This document shows, piece by piece, positions 61,501 to 64,000 of a stretch of 64,000 nt of DNA. This DNA comes from Smittia aterrima (lineage: Eukaryota; Arthropoda; Insecta; Diptera; Chironomidae): assembly GCA_033063855.1 (NCBI GenBank), contig CP093830.1:11594854-11658853 (forward strand), given 5' to 3'. The notes beneath the pieces are model-generated. The model saw only the letters and a list, made by a program, of their open reading frames with translations, ran no database searches and was not told the origin of the DNA. Each line of letters opens with the position of its first letter. Position 1 is the first letter of the stretch. The position numbers and the translations under genes were made by a program.

Positions 61501-64000
61501 GAATCTAATAATACTCTGACTAAGGATCTTCCCTGATTCCGCTTCCGACAAGAAAAGACGAATATCTCGAAAGCAGAAAATAAAAGTCTCTTGCTTCAAG
61601 TCGTTGTGGGTGTCAACGCTAATTCAAAAGCATTCGAGGCTTTCCAAGAGAAAAATATTATTTTGAATACTTAAGGACGAAACCTCGTCAATCTCACGTC
61701 GGATCACATGACAACAATGCATTTGACTTTTTCCGCTCTTTTTGTTTTCGAGAATTTATTTATGAAGAGTCATGACAACACACCCTGATCACATTATGTC
61801 GCACACGTTTCCCTGATTTCTCACTTCTTTCAATGGCCATTTATGGCGTCCAATTATATTTTAATTAACTCCGAAAATATGATACGATGACTGTTGCCTT
61901 TGTATTCATTCGGTCCCGAGGGGAGTGTTCGCGATGATAAGGCTTACGACAAGAGTTATTTAGATAGACAAACCGCGACCCGGTTTAATGAAAAGAACGA
62001 TGAAGTTTACGCTAGTACATTGTTTCTGTAATTAGCTTGATGCTAATAGCTTTGAATAATATGAACGAATTGTCAATGTCGATGACTCAGCTTAGCTTCA
62101 ATGTTATAAGAGTCTTCCCCTAAAATCAGAAGATATTTTCTTCATTCTAATCATTTCGACTGACGGGATAATTGAATTGATTTCCGTTAGTTTTCGGAAA
62201 GAGGCAACCATTCGGACGAAGTATGCATAAAAATTTACTGTTGCTCATAAAAGCGAAGCCTCAATAAATCACAATTCTCATCATCACTGGAGCAGATGAT
62301 GATAGATTCGCGATCATAAAATTGGTTTTTTTTTATTAAATTTATGAAGCTTCGTGGGCAAAGGGTCGACAAGGACTTTAACCTTTAACGAGGAAAAAAA
62401 AAAGAAGGAGAGCGAGATTGAAATGTCAGCTGCTTTGATACTTGAAATGATCCCCAATCAGTTTAATCTCGTTCTGCAATTAGAAATTATCTACCGCAGA
62501 GGCATTGGCACTTTAATGAGCTCCTCAAAACTAATGCCAAACATTATTGAATTTTATGAAATTAATCACTTTAAGGACGAGAAGACGAGGCGACGGCTAG
62601 CAGGGGATAAAAGGGGAAATTGATTTATGTCGAGACATCGACCATATTTTTGCGGCAATGGAATATTCTCGGAACATCAGTTATAAATGAGAAGTAATTA
62701 ATCATCTTTCGAAGAAAGTTTCTCGCTCATATCTGAACGGAAAGAAAGTTTCGCTTAAAACTTTTCCCCGCTTCATCCTTCGAATATTTAATTGCCAATC
62801 GTCCCCATAGGGACCGCTGCGCTCAGATTATGCCTCAATTTGGAAACTTATCCGCTTTGGGAAATCATTTTGGGCTGAATCTGCGCACGGAAGAAGTTGA
62901 ATTGATTGGAAAGTCTTTTCAATTAAAGAACATCGCTGAGGCCGCCCCTCGACAAAAGAAGAAAGAAATTGATTACAAAGAGTGAACTTAATGGATTTTT
63001 TTCTTCCGTTCGTCCCATAATCATCATTTGCAGTTGAATGGTCATCGGAAGATAACAATAGTCATTAAAGTTGATTTAAAAACAGAATTCGCTGAAAAAC
63101 TCTTGAAATATTTCCCCCGGCCAATACAAAATATCACGGATAGTCTCGACGCATGTTTCCGGTTCACCAGAAACCATTTTTTCCTCGTACAATTTCAAAA
63201 TAATGATCAATTTGCGGTTGAGTTAACAAACATTTTCTCTTGTCCCGATATCCATGAAAATAGCAAATCCAATGTAATTGGCCATGAGCCCGGAAGAGTC
63301 TCGTTTACGATATTCGCTTGAGCTTGCACTATAAAAAGAAAAATTGATCGTAAGCCGCGACCATTGACGTTTTACATTATTCAGTGCATTGCGGCATTAG
63401 TTAGCCAAGAGCTTCAGCGGTTTAAATGGTCGTGATTACTCGTTCGTTAAAGAATCAAAAATTTCCTATAACAATTTTTTAGTTCAACCATAAACTCAAT
63501 CAGGTTATGTAACTCTTTGTACAGTGGGGATTTGTCTAACTAACTCGAACAAATTTTAAAAGTTCAAATTCAATTATGCGAGTTTGACTCGATCAATTTG
63601 ATTTAGTCTGTCAAACCTGGACGAACTAGTTTTTACTGAACAAATAAAAAAGAAAACTCAATTGACTTGAATCAGAAAGTTTGCTTTTTGTGATTTTGTG
63701 GCTTCAATAAATTGATGAAATATTACAGCGAGTAGATGCATTAAACCTACACTCTGATTCGCCTCTGATTTGGACTTGAAAGCTTTCACTCATAAAAAGA
63801 AGAAAAAGTTCAATTTTCCGACAAATATCGAGTGGAATTCTTTTCATCGCCCGCCGATCGGAATGAAAGGAAATCTCTACGAAAATTCTTCATTCAAACC
63901 TTCCCAAGAAGAAAATGTGAAAATCGATTTTGATATTTCTTATTTCTGCCAACGTCGGATATGAAAATTGAATTGTTTTCACAGCAACGTCTTACATTTC
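58528..64000. other. Gene-poor region to the window end
   Basis: About 5.5 kb without a gene I can support. A possible signal-peptide-like exon at 61249-61365 is listed separately. A perfect five-base stem with a CATA loop is at 62801-62814. The 97-codon frame at 63028-63321 and the 94-codon frame at 59061-59345 show no domain. Confidence 0.45.
61249..61365 (+). CDS. Possible exon with signal-peptide-like start (weak)
   Basis: A good acceptor (TTATTTTCCAG) is followed by a hydrophobic stretch LLLAIFAVLVSG, then KQQQQLKLQ, reaching a TGA after about 39 codons. Fly cuticular and small secreted protein genes often split the signal peptide just after the first Met codons, which this resembles. 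I could not find a matching upstream exon: the ATG with a GTAAAG donor at 59392-59407 is in the wrong phase. It may be a relic, part of a longer gene, or chance. Confidence 0.2.
   Translation, partial: LLLAIFAVLVSGKQQQQLKLQHAFQTQKTLIQSLNAIA

Overview
The window looks like nuclear DNA from an insect, most likely a fly and possibly a midge or other nematoceran. That placement is inference from gene content and style: AT-rich intergenic DNA, introns of about 55-90 bases with GT..AG ends, and proteins that read as orthologs of Drosophila Tapas, Ns2, Pss, Rap2l and Hexokinase A. There are no operons, insertion sequences or CRISPR arrays.

Layout. Positions 1-3234 hold no gene I can support, only a diverged tandem repeat near the start. 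3235-4974 (-) is an intronless ATP-grasp-like membrane protein that seems to have lost its catalytic residues. 6532-9678 (-) is a five-exon LOTUS/dsRBD/Tudor protein (Tapas/TDRD7 type), divergent from the intronless nucleolar GTPase Ns2/GNL2 at 10457-12472 (+). Ns2 converges on a four-exon phosphatidylserine synthase at 12969-14621 (-). Two tandem Rap2-type small GTPase genes follow at 15633-16362 (+) and 20181-20902 (+). A hexokinase gene occupies 23355-31636 (-). It has two possible first coding exons and a pair of 100-base, apparently mutually exclusive exons around the catalytic aspartate. About 24.7 kb (31637-56312) then has no recognisable gene. It contains homeodomain-site-rich patches and may be regulatory DNA or the intron of a gene outside the window. 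56313-58453 (+) is a six-exon mitochondrial methylmalonate-semialdehyde dehydrogenase, followed by another 5.5 kb without a clear gene.

The genes are mostly unrelated housekeeping or germline functions: piRNA/nuage biology, 60S ribosome assembly, phospholipid synthesis, Ras-family signalling, glycolysis and valine/pyrimidine catabolism. The most interesting signals are the hexokinase exon pair, the near-identity of the two Rap2 genes that ends abruptly inside exon 4 (a gene-conversion signature), their different C-terminal lipidation motifs, and the conserved-length but catalytically degenerate ATP-grasp protein. A possible structured RNA lies near 5750-5875.
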